Shown: one piece after another, positions 43,953 through 52,767 of the stretch
Layout of the letters: every line of letters begins with the position of its first letter
Position numbering within the stretch: the stretch's first letter is position 1
Source of the DNA: an uncultured bacterium
GTDB lineage: Bacteria; Bacteroidota; Bacteroidia; Bacteroidales; Muribaculaceae
DNA length: 64,000 nt
Assembly: GCA_945612775.1 (NCBI GenBank)
Contig: CALZAF010000001.1
Location: 1-64,000 of the forward strand
Direction of reading: 5' to 3'
Position numbers and translations under genes: made by a program
The notes under the pieces: model-generated
Seen by the model: the letters and a program-made list of their open reading frames with translations, nothing else
The model's database searches: none
What the model was told of the DNA's origin: nothing

Positions 43953-44783
43953 TCATTCGGTTTCGCCAATGTTTTTAATTTCTTTAAACATAGCCATTGC
44001 TTCATCTCGGCCCGAATTTATCAGCTCTGGGAAATGGGCGTCACTGTTAAATAATACAGGAGCGTCATATTTCTTCAATAAATTCCAGAACTGCTGATGT
44101 GGGAAGAAAATACCGCCTTTCTCGTATGCTTTGGTGTTGATTTCTATCCAATAGCCATGATCCATTATGGCATCGAATGTCTCCCTTACAAGATTCTTAT
44201 ACCAAATTTGGTTATCAATCCCAGGGCAGAACATACTCGCATTGAAGCCTATCTTGTCGAAGTGCCCTATTATGTCGAAGCCGCCCTTTTCAATCATATT
44301 CAGCGTCTGGGTGTAGAACGACAGTACCACGCCTTCAATATCATTGTAGAAATATTTTTCCATCTTGGGTTTGAAATTATCAAAACTGCCATCAATATCT
44401 ACATATCCTTCGCCTTCAAACGATGGAATGAAATGAACTGAGCCAATGCGGTAATCTAAGTCCATATTTTGGAAATAATCATTGCTCGGCCCCCAATCGT
44501 CGAGATAATCTATCTCAAGCGAACGGTAAATATTGATTTTATCTCCGTAGATGCCTCTCAACCGCTCTATTTCATCGAAATATGGCTTTATGTCGTCGCT
44601 ACTCATGTTGCAAGGCGACTGCAGTGGAACTGGCGAATGAGGCGAAAATCCCCAGTCGGTAAATCCATGATTTAATGCTGATAATAGTATGTTCTCCATC
44701 ACGTCTCTGCCATCGCAGAATTGTGTATGGGAATGAAAATTATATTTGTCGCTATTTTCTACAATCTTTCGAAAGTCAATCAT
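43953..44783 (-). CDS. PHP-family histidinol-phosphatase (276 aa)
   Basis: Polymerase-and-histidinol-phosphatase domain protein of the HisK type, which removes phosphate from L-histidinol phosphate. Metal-binding motifs are HSHTQFCDG (about residues 17-25), SPHSP (about 47-51), EIDYL (about 90-94), GSVHFI (about 114-119), GHFDKIG (about 173-179) and NSDAH (about 248-252). The HisK assignment is by similarity; other PHP phosphatases remain possible because no other his genes are near. It lies 7 bases after mscS on the same strand. Confidence 0.82.
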   Translation of the reverse strand: MIDFRKIVENSDKYNFHSHTQFCDGRDVMENILLSALNHGFTDWGFSPHSPVPLQSPCNMSSDDIKPYFDEIERLRGIYGDKINIYRSLEIDYLDDWGPSNDYFQNMDLDYRIGSVHFIPSFEGEGYVDIDGSFDNFKPKMEKYFYNDIEGVVLSFYTQTLNMIEKGGFDIIGHFDKIGFNASMFCPGIDNQIWYKNLVRETFDAIMDHGYWIEINTKAYEKGGIFFPHQQFWNLLKKYDAPVLFNSDAHFPELINSGRDEAMAMFKEIKNIGETE

Positions 44784-44790
44784 AACTAAT

Positions 44791-45981
44791 TTATTTCAAA
44801 TTGCTTTTGGTTATGCTTTGATAAATCTTTAAATCAAATTCTGCTGCCGATGCAAGGCAGTATTCATATATCTCTGCCGAAAGTTCTTCAAACCGCACAA
44901 AGTCGTGCTCTTTTACATAGAAGTACATCTCAATAGGCATTCCAAATCCTTCGGTAGGTGTCTGACGCACCATAAGCCACTGATTGGCATCAACCATATG
45001 GTTCTCCGACAGAAAGCGTTCCACAAATTTTCGATATAAGGTGACGTTTGCCATTCGGTTATATGTGGTTTTTGCATCATCATCAGTGATTAGATTGCTC
45101 GATTTCAGCCTTTTGAGCAAATCCTCGTCGGCGAAATGTACCGAGTCCACGTCGATAAGCACCTTCATACGTGCTTGTCGGCCTCCGAATTTCTTTATCC
45201 CCTCCCAGTTGCGGAATGAGTTCTGGATTAATCTATAAGGCGGAATGGTAGAGATAGAATTATCGAAATTCTTTATTTTGATGGTGGTCAACGACACCTT
45301 TATCACATATCCATTAATGCCGCAGTCGCGAATCTCAACCCAATCGCCCACTTTTAGCATCTTATTGATGTTGAGTTGAACTCCAGCCACAAAGCCTAAT
45401 ATGCTATCCTGGAATACGAGCAACAATATGGTTGCCATTGCGCCTAATCCGGCAAGCATTGTGGTTGGATTCTTGTCGAGTATCACTGCCAGCATTATTA
45501 TTGTTGCAAAGAAGTAGATTACCACCTTGCAGAATTGCATCACTACATCTAAATAGTGATTATTCCTATCTTTGTGTTCCGACTTTGAGTAATTAAGATA
45601 GTTATTGAGCGCCAGCGAAATCAGCTTAGCCACAAGCAGCACGATATATACGTTGATGCTTCGGTAGAGCACTACATAAAGCAACGATGTAGCGTCTTTA
45701 CCGAAGTATAGCAATGGCATAATCAGCGATATAAATAGCGCGGGTATCAGTCGCGATATTACGCCAATAACGTTGTCGGTAAAGAGATAATCGTCGATTC
45801 GTAGCGATGTGCGTCGAGCTATGCTAACAAGGAGCGGACCGATAATCTTTCTTACTATCACTCCTATAAGCACTGCCACAAGCAATATGAGAAAAATGTA
45901 GATGTAATGGTGCACAAAATCGGATGAGATGTCATATCTCATTGCCAATTCGTTGATGTAGTCTTGTATGATTTTTATCAT
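44791..45981 (-). CDS. MscS-family mechanosensitive ion channel (396 aa)
   Basis: Inner-membrane channel that opens under osmotic stretch. It has three to five membrane helices (residues about 25-190) and the MscS pore and beta domain with GLGAMATILLLVFQDSILGFVAG (about 171-193), where Gly/Ala spacing fits the pore-lining helix, then GDWVEI (about 206-211). It is of the YbdG-like subgroup with an extended C-terminal domain. I chose the ATG at 45979-45981 (MIKIIQDYINEL); a start at 46044 would begin beyond the floA terminator. Confidence 0.88.
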   Translation of the reverse strand: MIKIIQDYINELAMRYDISSDFVHHYIYIFLILLVAVLIGVIVRKIIGPLLVSIARRTSLRIDDYLFTDNVIGVISRLIPALFISLIMPLLYFGKDATSLLYVVLYRSINVYIVLLVAKLISLALNNYLNYSKSEHKDRNNHYLDVVMQFCKVVIYFFATIIMLAVILDKNPTTMLAGLGAMATILLLVFQDSILGFVAGVQLNINKMLKVGDWVEIRDCGINGYVIKVSLTTIKIKNFDNSISTIPPYRLIQNSFRNWEGIKKFGGRQARMKVLIDVDSVHFADEDLLKRLKSSNLITDDDAKTTYNRMANVTLYRKFVERFLSENHMVDANQWLMVRQTPTEGFGMPIEMYFYVKEHDFVRFEELSAEIYEYCLASAAEFDLKIYQSITKSNLK

Positions 45982-46007
45982 ATTGCGTTTGCTGATTATT
46001 TCAAAAA

Positions 46008-46041
46008 GTTGGTATGCAGAGCATTTGCCATGCATACCAAC
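46008..46041 (-). terminator. floA terminator
   Basis: An 11-bp perfect stem (GTTGGTATGCA and its complement) with a 12-base loop and a TTTTTG tail on the minus strand. It ends the TPR/PD40-floA unit 45 bases beyond the floA stop. Confidence 0.85.
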
Positions 46042-46085
46042 CAATGTATATACTTTTTCCCGTTATCGAATTTGATTCGAGAAAA

Positions 46086-47057
46086 TTACTTTTCGCTTGG
46101 AGCACCGCCTGCTATCGATTCTCGCATGTTGGTATCCGATTCAATATTCTTGATTCGGTAGTAATCCATTATGCCAAGATTGCCAGCTCGGAATGCTTCA
46201 GCTATCGATTGTGGTACTTGTGCTTCTGCTTCTATCACTTTTGCGCGGGCTTCTTGTGCCTTTGCCTTCATTTCTTGCTCGAGCGCTATAGCCATTGCAC
46301 GGCGTTCTTCTGCCTTTGCTTGTGCTATGTTCTTATCGGCTTGCGCCTGGTCTATTTGCAAGGTTGCGCCTATGTTCTTACCTATATCGATGTCGGCAAT
46401 GTCAATCGACAGGATTTCGAATGCCGTACCTGAGTCAAGACCTTTCTTAAGCACGAGCTTAGAAATAGAATCCGGATTTTCAAGCACTTGCTTGTGGCTT
46501 TCCGACGAACCGATAGATGAAACGATGCCTTCGCCTACGCGAGCGAGCACGGTGTCTTCACCTGCACCACCCACCAGTTGGCGTATGTTGGCGCGTACGG
46601 TAACACGAGCCTTAGCGATCAGCTGAATACCATCTTTCGCTACGGCTGTAACAGGTGGCGTGTCTATCACTTTTGGATTTACCGACATCTGCACTGCCTG
46701 AAATACATCACGACCAGCCAAGTCGATAGCTGTTGCCATCTTAAAACCAAGGTCGATATTTGCTTTGGCTGCCGACACTAACGCATGCACAACTTTTTCT
46801 ACATTACCGCCAGCCAAAAAGTGAGCTTCGAGGTCATCGCGATTCACTTCGCTCAGTCCTGCCTTATGGGCCTCAATCATTGCCTGCACTATCACTCTTG
46901 CGGGCACCTTACGGATGCGCATCAAGAACAATTGTATTAATGAGATTCTTACTCCCGACACTCTTGCCGAAATCCATAGGAAGAAAGGCACGTAGTAGAA
47001 AAATATGCATACTGCTACTACCGCCAATATTCCAATTAACATAATTGTCATTTCCAT
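46086..47057 (-). CDS. floA: Flotillin-like protein FloA (323 aa)
   Basis: SPFH/PHB-domain scaffold that organises membrane microdomains. A single N-terminal membrane helix (about residues 4-25) is followed by the SPFH domain and by an Ala/Glu/Lys-rich coiled coil (about 235-290, [20 protein letters not shown]). The [19 protein letters not shown] segment is typical of YqfA/FloA proteins. Partner NfeD proteins are usually encoded next to floA; here the upstream gene is a TPR/PD40 protein 12 bases away. A strong terminator follows. Confidence 0.93.
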   Translation of the reverse strand: MEMTIMLIGILAVVAVCIFFYYVPFFLWISARVSGVRISLIQLFLMRIRKVPARVIVQAMIEAHKAGLSEVNRDDLEAHFLAGGNVEKVVHALVSAAKANIDLGFKMATAIDLAGRDVFQAVQMSVNPKVIDTPPVTAVAKDGIQLIAKARVTVRANIRQLVGGAGEDTVLARVGEGIVSSIGSSESHKQVLENPDSISKLVLKKGLDSGTAFEILSIDIADIDIGKNIGATLQIDQAQADKNIAQAKAEERRAMAIALEQEMKAKAQEARAKVIEAEAQVPQSIAEAFRAGNLGIMDYYRIKNIESDTNMRESIAGGAPSEK

Positions 47058-47069
47058 AAATATTTAGTT

Positions 47070-48518
47070 TTAACGGTTCTTATTTCTTTTGCCTTCTATT
47101 TTAATCACATTATTTGAAATACTCTTTAAGTCTTTTTCTCGTTTAATCACTGCATTTTCGAGATTCAGAATCTTCGATTTTAGCTGTGTGCGTTCGGATG
47201 CACTACCTTCGGCATATTCCTTGCGCAATCCTTTTAATTGTGCCTTTGCGCTGGTTAATGATTCTTTCACCTCAAGGTATTGCTCAAGATAATTGCGACC
47301 TTCACTGGTCTTTGCATCGTCGAGCGATGTGTAAATCACGCCTTTTGCTACTTCAAATTCAAATCCTACCGCATCTGTTGTCTCAGCCTTGCTGATGGCT
47401 TCAAGTCGCTCGAAGTATTCTGAATAATCGGCTCCTTCAGCCCATGTGTCTTTAATTGAATTTACATTGGCGTATGAATACAGGTTTGGATCGTCGATGC
47501 TATAATTCTCGCGAACCTCATTTGGAATAAACACATAGATAGTTAACTTGCCAGGTATCTGGTTTCGGTCAGTTGCCCACCATCCCAAGCCTGTCACTTC
47601 GTCTATTACAAGCAAATAGTCGTCGTATGGCGAATTATAAGGCATACCAAGGTTCTGAGGTTGGAAGAAAGAGCCATCTTCGCTATTTTTTCGCGACATA
47701 AATATGTCATATCCGCCAAGTGAGCCGTCGCCGTTGCTCGAATAATAGAGCGTTGACCCATCGGGCATCATAAATGGATATGCTATGTCGCCATTTAGAT
47801 TCAGATTGCCATCCACAGCTTGATACTCTTCCCACGAGTTGTCAAGCAGACGGTTCGATTCCATAAGTTGTGTGTCGCCAATGCTGTCGCAACCCACCCA
47901 CATCATACGGTCGCCATTCTCGGGAATAAACACCGAAGTGGTTGAGTCGGGCTTTGCGTATGGCAATATGTCGCTTGTGACAAATCTGCCGGTTTCTGGC
48001 GATATCTTATATGCGAGAAAGAAGTCTTGCTTATCTACCACAAGGCTATCTATAATCACTATCTTTTCCACATGTTCATACATCGATTTCGCAGAGCGAG
48101 CTGCATCGAGGTGCAGCGATGCCTCTTCAGAGATTTCCTTGTCTGCTTCGCGCATCATGTCAACATATTCTTCCATGTAGGAATATGCTTTGTCAAATTC
48201 GTGTTTTGAATATGCAATCTTGCTTAAATACATTTTTGATTCTGCCACACTCTTAGATGCTGCATACTCAAAATATTTTTCCGATTCGGCTGTAGAACCC
48301 GTCTTATAAAGGCATACGCCCAACCAGTGGTTTATCGATGCATTCTTCTTATTGCTGGCACTTTTTTTATAGAGTTCTTCAAAGGCTACCAGAGCCTCTT
48401 CGTATTTCTCCTTCTGGTACAATGCCTTTGCCTGCTGTAAAGTCACTGCTCCTGCTGCTAAGGTGCACGTTGCCAAACACAAGGCTATAATATGTCTTCT
48501 TAGACTTTCTTTCATCAT
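47070..48518 (-). CDS. Exported TPR/PD40 repeat protein (482 aa)
   Basis: Secreted or periplasmic protein with an N-terminal signal peptide (about residues 1-23), TPR-like helices (about 25-150, AKALYQKEKYEEALVAFEEL and CLYKTGSTAESEKYFEYA), WD40-like PD40 beta-propeller motifs (about 190-330, AYPFMMPDGSTLYYSSNGDG and GGYDIFMSRKNSEDGS) and a C-terminal coiled coil (about 415-475). The layout resembles the TPR-PD40-OmpA envelope proteins of Bacteroidetes, but no OmpA domain follows. The start may be the first or second of two adjacent Met codons. It shares a promoter with floA. Confidence 0.8.
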   Translation of the reverse strand: MMKESLRRHIIALCLATCTLAAGAVTLQQAKALYQKEKYEEALVAFEELYKKSASNKKNASINHWLGVCLYKTGSTAESEKYFEYAASKSVAESKMYLSKIAYSKHEFDKAYSYMEEYVDMMREADKEISEEASLHLDAARSAKSMYEHVEKIVIIDSLVVDKQDFFLAYKISPETGRFVTSDILPYAKPDSTTSVFIPENGDRMMWVGCDSIGDTQLMESNRLLDNSWEEYQAVDGNLNLNGDIAYPFMMPDGSTLYYSSNGDGSLGGYDIFMSRKNSEDGSFFQPQNLGMPYNSPYDDYLLVIDEVTGLGWWATDRNQIPGKLTIYVFIPNEVRENYSIDDPNLYSYANVNSIKDTWAEGADYSEYFERLEAISKAETTDAVGFEFEVAKGVIYTSLDDAKTSEGRNYLEQYLEVKESLTSAKAQLKGLRKEYAEGSASERTQLKSKILNLENAVIKREKDLKSISNNVIKIEGKRNKNR

Positions 48519-48537
48519 CGTTTCTCTGTGTACTACA

Positions 48538-48569
48538 CAAAATTAGCAAATTTTATCGGCTAAAACAAA
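48538..48569 (-). promoter_or_regulatory. Promoter for the TPR/PD40-floA operon
   Basis: On the minus strand TAATTTTG at 48538-48545 with TTTG at 48566-48569, spacer 20: a full Bacteroidetes promoter. The -7 element lies 20 bases from the start codon. Confidence 0.72.
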
Positions 48570-48607
48570 TGTATAATATAACATCAATAGTTTTAAGGGT
48601 AAATATA

Positions 48608-49603
48608 TTACTTTAACTTACTCGCCTTCACTCCTTCAAATGTCATTTTTACAGGTTTTATTTTGCCGTCTTCGTTGAAATATAAACGGTCGATGCAAGT
48701 TACTCGCTCGTTAGCATCGGTTTTACCTAATGGCCTACGATGATACACTATATAGTATTCATCATCGCCTTTACCTTTTATCACCGAGTGATGGCCTGCG
48801 CCGGTAGCCACATTCTCGTCTTGCTGCAGTATCTTACCGATGCGTTTAAAGGGCCCGTACACTGAATCGGATATTGCATAGGCTACGCAATAATCCGGAC
48901 CACCCCATCCGCCTTCGCTCCACATAAAGTAATACTTGCCGTTGCGCTTAAGCATAAATGGACCTTCTACATAGTTCTCCGGAGTCACTTCTTTATACAT
49001 TTCACCGTCGCTGTGCGGCTGCAGGCTCAGCAAATCGGGCGAAAGACGCACCATGTTGCAGTGACGCCATCCGCCATAAAACATATAATACTGCCCGTCG
49101 TCATCTTTGAAGACGAATTGGTCGATAGGCTGTGCTCCGTTTACTATCTCGCCTATCAGCGGATGCCCAAGTGCATCTTTAAACGGACCGGCTGGGCTGT
49201 CTGACACCGCTACGCCTATGCCACCTATCATATCATTGTTCTGGATGTCGTTTCCACCAAAGAAAAAGTAATATTTGCCATTTGCATGTATCACAGATGG
49301 CGCCCATAAGCAGCGATTTAGCCAACTTATATTCTCTATGGCTATAACCGAACTATGCTTTGTCCAATTTACAAGGTCCTTCGATGAGAATGCATCGGCA
49401 AAAAGTTGTTCGTTATATGGCGCTGAATATGTCGGGTATATCCAATATTCGTCACCAAACACGACTCCTTCTGGGTCGGCATACCAGCCCTCAAATAGGG
49501 GATTGCCGCTTGTTCTACCTTTGGCTGACACATTCACTGCATTCGACAGTGCCAAGACTGTCACAATAAAGCCTTTAATGTATTTTTTTATCATTTCACT
49601 CAA
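48608..49603 (-). CDS. Glycoside hydrolase family 43 protein (331 aa)
   Basis: Five-bladed beta-propeller glycosidase, probably acting on arabinose- or xylose-containing glycans. An N-terminal signal peptide (FIVTVLALSNAVNVSA, about residues 12-27) indicates export. The three catalytic acids are in YADPEG (D43, base), QPIDQF (pKa modulator) and YVEGPF (Glu, acid). WAPSV and the H-H-S-V block fit GH43. The annotated start overlaps the upstream gene by 8 bases; an internal Met4 start at 49594 would avoid overlap and is equally plausible. Substrate unknown; no SusCD pair or other polysaccharide genes are near. Confidence 0.88.
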   Translation of the reverse strand: MSEMIKKYIKGFIVTVLALSNAVNVSAKGRTSGNPLFEGWYADPEGVVFGDEYWIYPTYSAPYNEQLFADAFSSKDLVNWTKHSSVIAIENISWLNRCLWAPSVIHANGKYYFFFGGNDIQNNDMIGGIGVAVSDSPAGPFKDALGHPLIGEIVNGAQPIDQFVFKDDDGQYYMFYGGWRHCNMVRLSPDLLSLQPHSDGEMYKEVTPENYVEGPFMLKRNGKYYFMWSEGGWGGPDYCVAYAISDSVYGPFKRIGKILQQDENVATGAGHHSVIKGKGDDEYYIVYHRRPLGKTDANERVTCIDRLYFNEDGKIKPVKMTFEGVKASKLK

Positions 49604-50816
49604 GTATTTTCTGTTCTTTTAATATTCGTTCTATCTCAAGTTGGGTGCTCCACCGGTCTACATCATTGCGATTCTCAAACATTATAACATTAACCTTATT
49701 CTTTAAATATTTACATGCATATGCCTGAAAACCACCATTATCGCCTGTATGATATATCTTTGTATCGCCATCGTAGGATTTGTCGATGAACCATCCCAAA
49801 CCATAGAATGTGTTCTCTCTATTTTGATATCCACAATACTTGCTTCCGCTGACCTTAGTTTGCTCTGAATAAGCCATATCGCGATACCTCTCACCCACTA
49901 TTTTGTTTTGCGCCAAAGCATTCTCCCAACGCAGAAAGTCGTGAGTGGTAGTATAAATGCCACCATCGGCTTTTGTGGCGAAGAATGTTTCTTCTCCGTA
50001 ATCACATTCTGCCCAATGTTTGCCGGCGCTATCAGCATAGTCGATTTGTGAAACTTCGCGCTGCTTTGCATAATCGCTGTCGCTACCCGACGTGGTGATA
50101 GCCTCGTTTATAATATAACCATGTGCCATATTGCTAATCTTGGCATCTGCAGAGAAATATTGCACATTTTCCATGCCAGCAACATCAAAAATCACTCGTT
50201 TCTGATAATCTTCGAATTGCTCTCCTGTGATTTTCTTTATTAGCGCGTAGAATAGATCGAAAGTCGGGTTAATATAGTCGTAATTGGAGCCTGGTTCAAA
50301 CTTCAGACTGTCGAGTTCTGCCATGTAACCTATGCTTTGCATGTCAGTGGCATGCAGCATAAAGTCGTAATCATCTCGAGGTCGTGCATCAGGAACGCCT
50401 GAAGAATGACTCAAAAGATGGCGCAGTTTCACACGTTGCCAAATGTCGCTTTTAAATTCGGGAAAATGCTTAGCCACGCTATCGTCGAGAGATAATTTGC
50501 CTTCCTCGCATAACTTTAGAACTCCGATTGCTGTAAACTGCTTCGTTATCGAGGCGATATTAAATGCTGTATTGCCATCGATGGGTGTCTTTGCTTCCAT
50601 ATCAGCCATGCCTCGTGCTGAGTCATATAGAACCTCGCCATTTTTTGCAATCAAAAGTGCCGCACCAGGTGCATCAGCGCTATAATGAGCATCCATCAAT
50701 GAGTCTAATCTTTCAACGAGTAATACACTGCTATCAGTATTGCCATTCCCGCAGGAAATCATCAATGTACTCATCACCGCCGTAAATGCTATGGGTAATA
50801 CTGCAAATCTCTTCAT
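49596..50816 (-). CDS. Serine hydrolase of the beta-lactamase/DD-peptidase fold, lipoprotein (406 aa)
   Basis: Class C beta-lactamase-like serine hydrolase (penicillin-binding or esterase type), anchored as a lipoprotein (MISCGNG, about residues 19-25). Catalytic motifs are S89-I-T-K92 (SxxK), Y181-I-N183 (YxN) and HTGDNGG (about 350-356, the third motif as HTG). The family includes peptidases, esterases and amidases, so antibiotic resistance is not implied. It lies 7 bases from mutL and overlaps the GH43 gene, so it is cotranscribed with both. Confidence 0.86.
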   Translation of the reverse strand: MKRFAVLPIAFTAVMSTLMISCGNGNTDSSVLLVERLDSLMDAHYSADAPGAALLIAKNGEVLYDSARGMADMEAKTPIDGNTAFNIASITKQFTAIGVLKLCEEGKLSLDDSVAKHFPEFKSDIWQRVKLRHLLSHSSGVPDARPRDDYDFMLHATDMQSIGYMAELDSLKFEPGSNYDYINPTFDLFYALIKKITGEQFEDYQKRVIFDVAGMENVQYFSADAKISNMAHGYIINEAITTSGSDSDYAKQREVSQIDYADSAGKHWAECDYGEETFFATKADGGIYTTTHDFLRWENALAQNKIVGERYRDMAYSEQTKVSGSKYCGYQNRENTFYGLGWFIDKSYDGDTKIYHTGDNGGFQAYACKYLKNKVNVIMFENRNDVDRWSTQLEIERILKEQKILE

Positions 50817-50823
50817 AATCTCA

Positions 50824-52731
50824 TCAAAATAGTTTGGCTATTTGGCTGAATGTAAAGACATTATAGGTTCGTTTGCCGTCGGGTGTAAAATTCGGCTCTT
50901 TACGCGAAAACAAGTCAGTGACAAGTGCTTCCATCTCATCATCATTCAGCGAACGGCCATAGGCAAATGCGCCAGCTTGTGCCACTTTTAAAGCAATGTG
51001 CTGATAAACCATGTTCTGCAACGAAACCCCGCCCGACTCTACTGAATCTAATATCTGAAGTATCAAATCCTTGATATTAACGCCGCTAAGACCTTGTGGA
51101 ATGCCATTGATTGCCCAGTCCATAGCACTTAGTTCCGATAGGCTGAAGCCGAGTTTTGCCATATCGGGCTCAAGTTCGAGCATTAGTGCATTTTGCGCCG
51201 GCGAAAGGTTGATAATCTCAGGGAAAAGTATTCGCTGTGATATTACATTCTCTCCGCTCATTTGCATCATGTAATTGTCATATAGCACTTTGATGTGAGC
51301 ACGATGTTGATCCACAATCAGAAGCCCATCTTCTTGCGGCGATAATATATATTTGCCTTTTAGCTGCATGTATTTTCGAGATGCCTCAATGAGAATTTGC
51401 TCCCTGGGCGCATCTTCCTCGTCGATAATGTTGTGCTTAGAGCTTACTATAATCTCTTCAAGGTCGAGGCTGCTACTTTTAACAGTTTCGCTTTGTTCAT
51501 TTGCCCCCTTTGTGAAGTTGCCATACAGGCTCTGCCAATCGACATCCACCGTAGCACTTCGTCCTTTACCCGAGCGATAGTCATTTCCTCCGCCAGGTGC
51601 AGTGGTTTTGCCCGATGAAGATGCAGCAAACGGATTATAGTTTGGATCAACATTTATCGATGGTGTATCTACGTTTTCTATCCCCCTAAATATAGGAATT
51701 GCGAGTGCATCTTCATTATCGAAGTCGATTGATGGCACAACATTGTATTTTCCCAGTGCTTCTTTCACAGCAGCTGAGATAATTTGCCATATCGGACCTT
51801 CGTTTTCAAATTTTATCTCATTCTTTGTAGGATGTATATTTACATCAATCGAATTTGGGTCAACAGTGAAATTCAAGAAGTAATTTGGTTGCGCTTCGTT
51901 GGAAATCAACTGCTCATAGCACGAAATCACCGCCTTATGGAAATATGGGTGGCGCATGTGTCTGCCGTTTACGAAGAAGTATTGCAAGAAGTTTCGCTTA
52001 CGAGCTCCTTCTGGACGGCAGATAAACCCTTCAATCTTAACCAACGATGTATCAACGCTTAGCGGTATTAATTGCGCATCAAGGTTCTTGCCGAGCAGTG
52101 CAGTTATTCGGGTCTTGAATGTGCCGGGCAAGAGCTTGTAGAGCACATTATCGTTATGTACTACGGTAAACTCCACATTGTGATTCACAAGGGCGAGCTT
52201 TTCGAATTCTCGGATTATATTATTAAGTTCTACCGAATTAGCTTTGAGAAACTTTCTGCGAGCAGGAACATTGAAAAAGATGTTCTTAATCATGAAATTG
52301 CTTCCTTCGGGGCACACTTCGGGCTCCTGCTTAACGCATTTTGAGGCGTTAATCTCTATCATTGTACCAAGCTGCTCTCCACGCTTGCATGTGCGCAGTT
52401 CCACTTGAGCGATGGCTGCTATTGAGGCTAAAGCCTCGCCTCGAAATCCCATTGTATGAAGATTGAAAAGGTCCTCAGCCTTGCGTATTTTCGATGTGCT
52501 ATGTCGCTCAAAAGCTAATCGGGCATCGGTGTCGCTCATACCCACGCCATTATCGATGACTTGAATAAGCGTCCTACCAGCCTCTTTTAATATAATTTGT
52601 ATCTCTGTTGCTCCTGCATCCACAGCATTTTCCACCAGTTCTTTTATAACCGATGCCGGTCGCTGGATTACTTCACCTGCTGCTATTTGGTTGGCAACTG
52701 AGTCGGGCAACAACTTTATTATATCGCTCAT
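50824..52731 (-). CDS. mutL: DNA mismatch repair protein MutL (635 aa)
   Basis: ATPase that links MutS recognition to strand removal. The N-terminal GHKL motifs are intact: ELVENAVDAGA, DNGVGM and GFRGEALASIAA, followed by the transducer domain to about residue 330. The linker (about 340-430) is low complexity. In the C-terminal domain the endonuclease motif DQHAxxExxxxE is altered to DQHRAH with Ile480 at the catalytic Glu position, and the CPHGRP region is T616-PDGK-R621. The nuclease is therefore probably absent. It lies 36 bases after the OstA-like gene and 7 bases before the beta-lactamase-fold gene. Confidence 0.95.
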   Translation of the reverse strand: MSDIIKLLPDSVANQIAAGEVIQRPASVIKELVENAVDAGATEIQIILKEAGRTLIQVIDNGVGMSDTDARLAFERHSTSKIRKAEDLFNLHTMGFRGEALASIAAIAQVELRTCKRGEQLGTMIEINASKCVKQEPEVCPEGSNFMIKNIFFNVPARRKFLKANSVELNNIIREFEKLALVNHNVEFTVVHNDNVLYKLLPGTFKTRITALLGKNLDAQLIPLSVDTSLVKIEGFICRPEGARKRNFLQYFFVNGRHMRHPYFHKAVISCYEQLISNEAQPNYFLNFTVDPNSIDVNIHPTKNEIKFENEGPIWQIISAAVKEALGKYNVVPSIDFDNEDALAIPIFRGIENVDTPSINVDPNYNPFAASSSGKTTAPGGGNDYRSGKGRSATVDVDWQSLYGNFTKGANEQSETVKSSSLDLEEIIVSSKHNIIDEEDAPREQILIEASRKYMQLKGKYILSPQEDGLLIVDQHRAHIKVLYDNYMMQMSGENVISQRILFPEIINLSPAQNALMLELEPDMAKLGFSLSELSAMDWAINGIPQGLSGVNIKDLILQILDSVESGGVSLQNMVYQHIALKVAQAGAFAYGRSLNDDEMEALVTDLFSRKEPNFTPDGKRTYNVFTFSQIAKLF

Positions 52732-52767
52732 ATCAAAAACTCCTTTTTCAGCTATAGTCTGTAAATG

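Noticed and set aside
49596-50816. Antibiotic resistance beta-lactamase
   Set aside because: The SxxK/YxN/HTG pattern is shared with DD-peptidases and esterases, and the sequence and context do not indicate beta-lactam hydrolysis.
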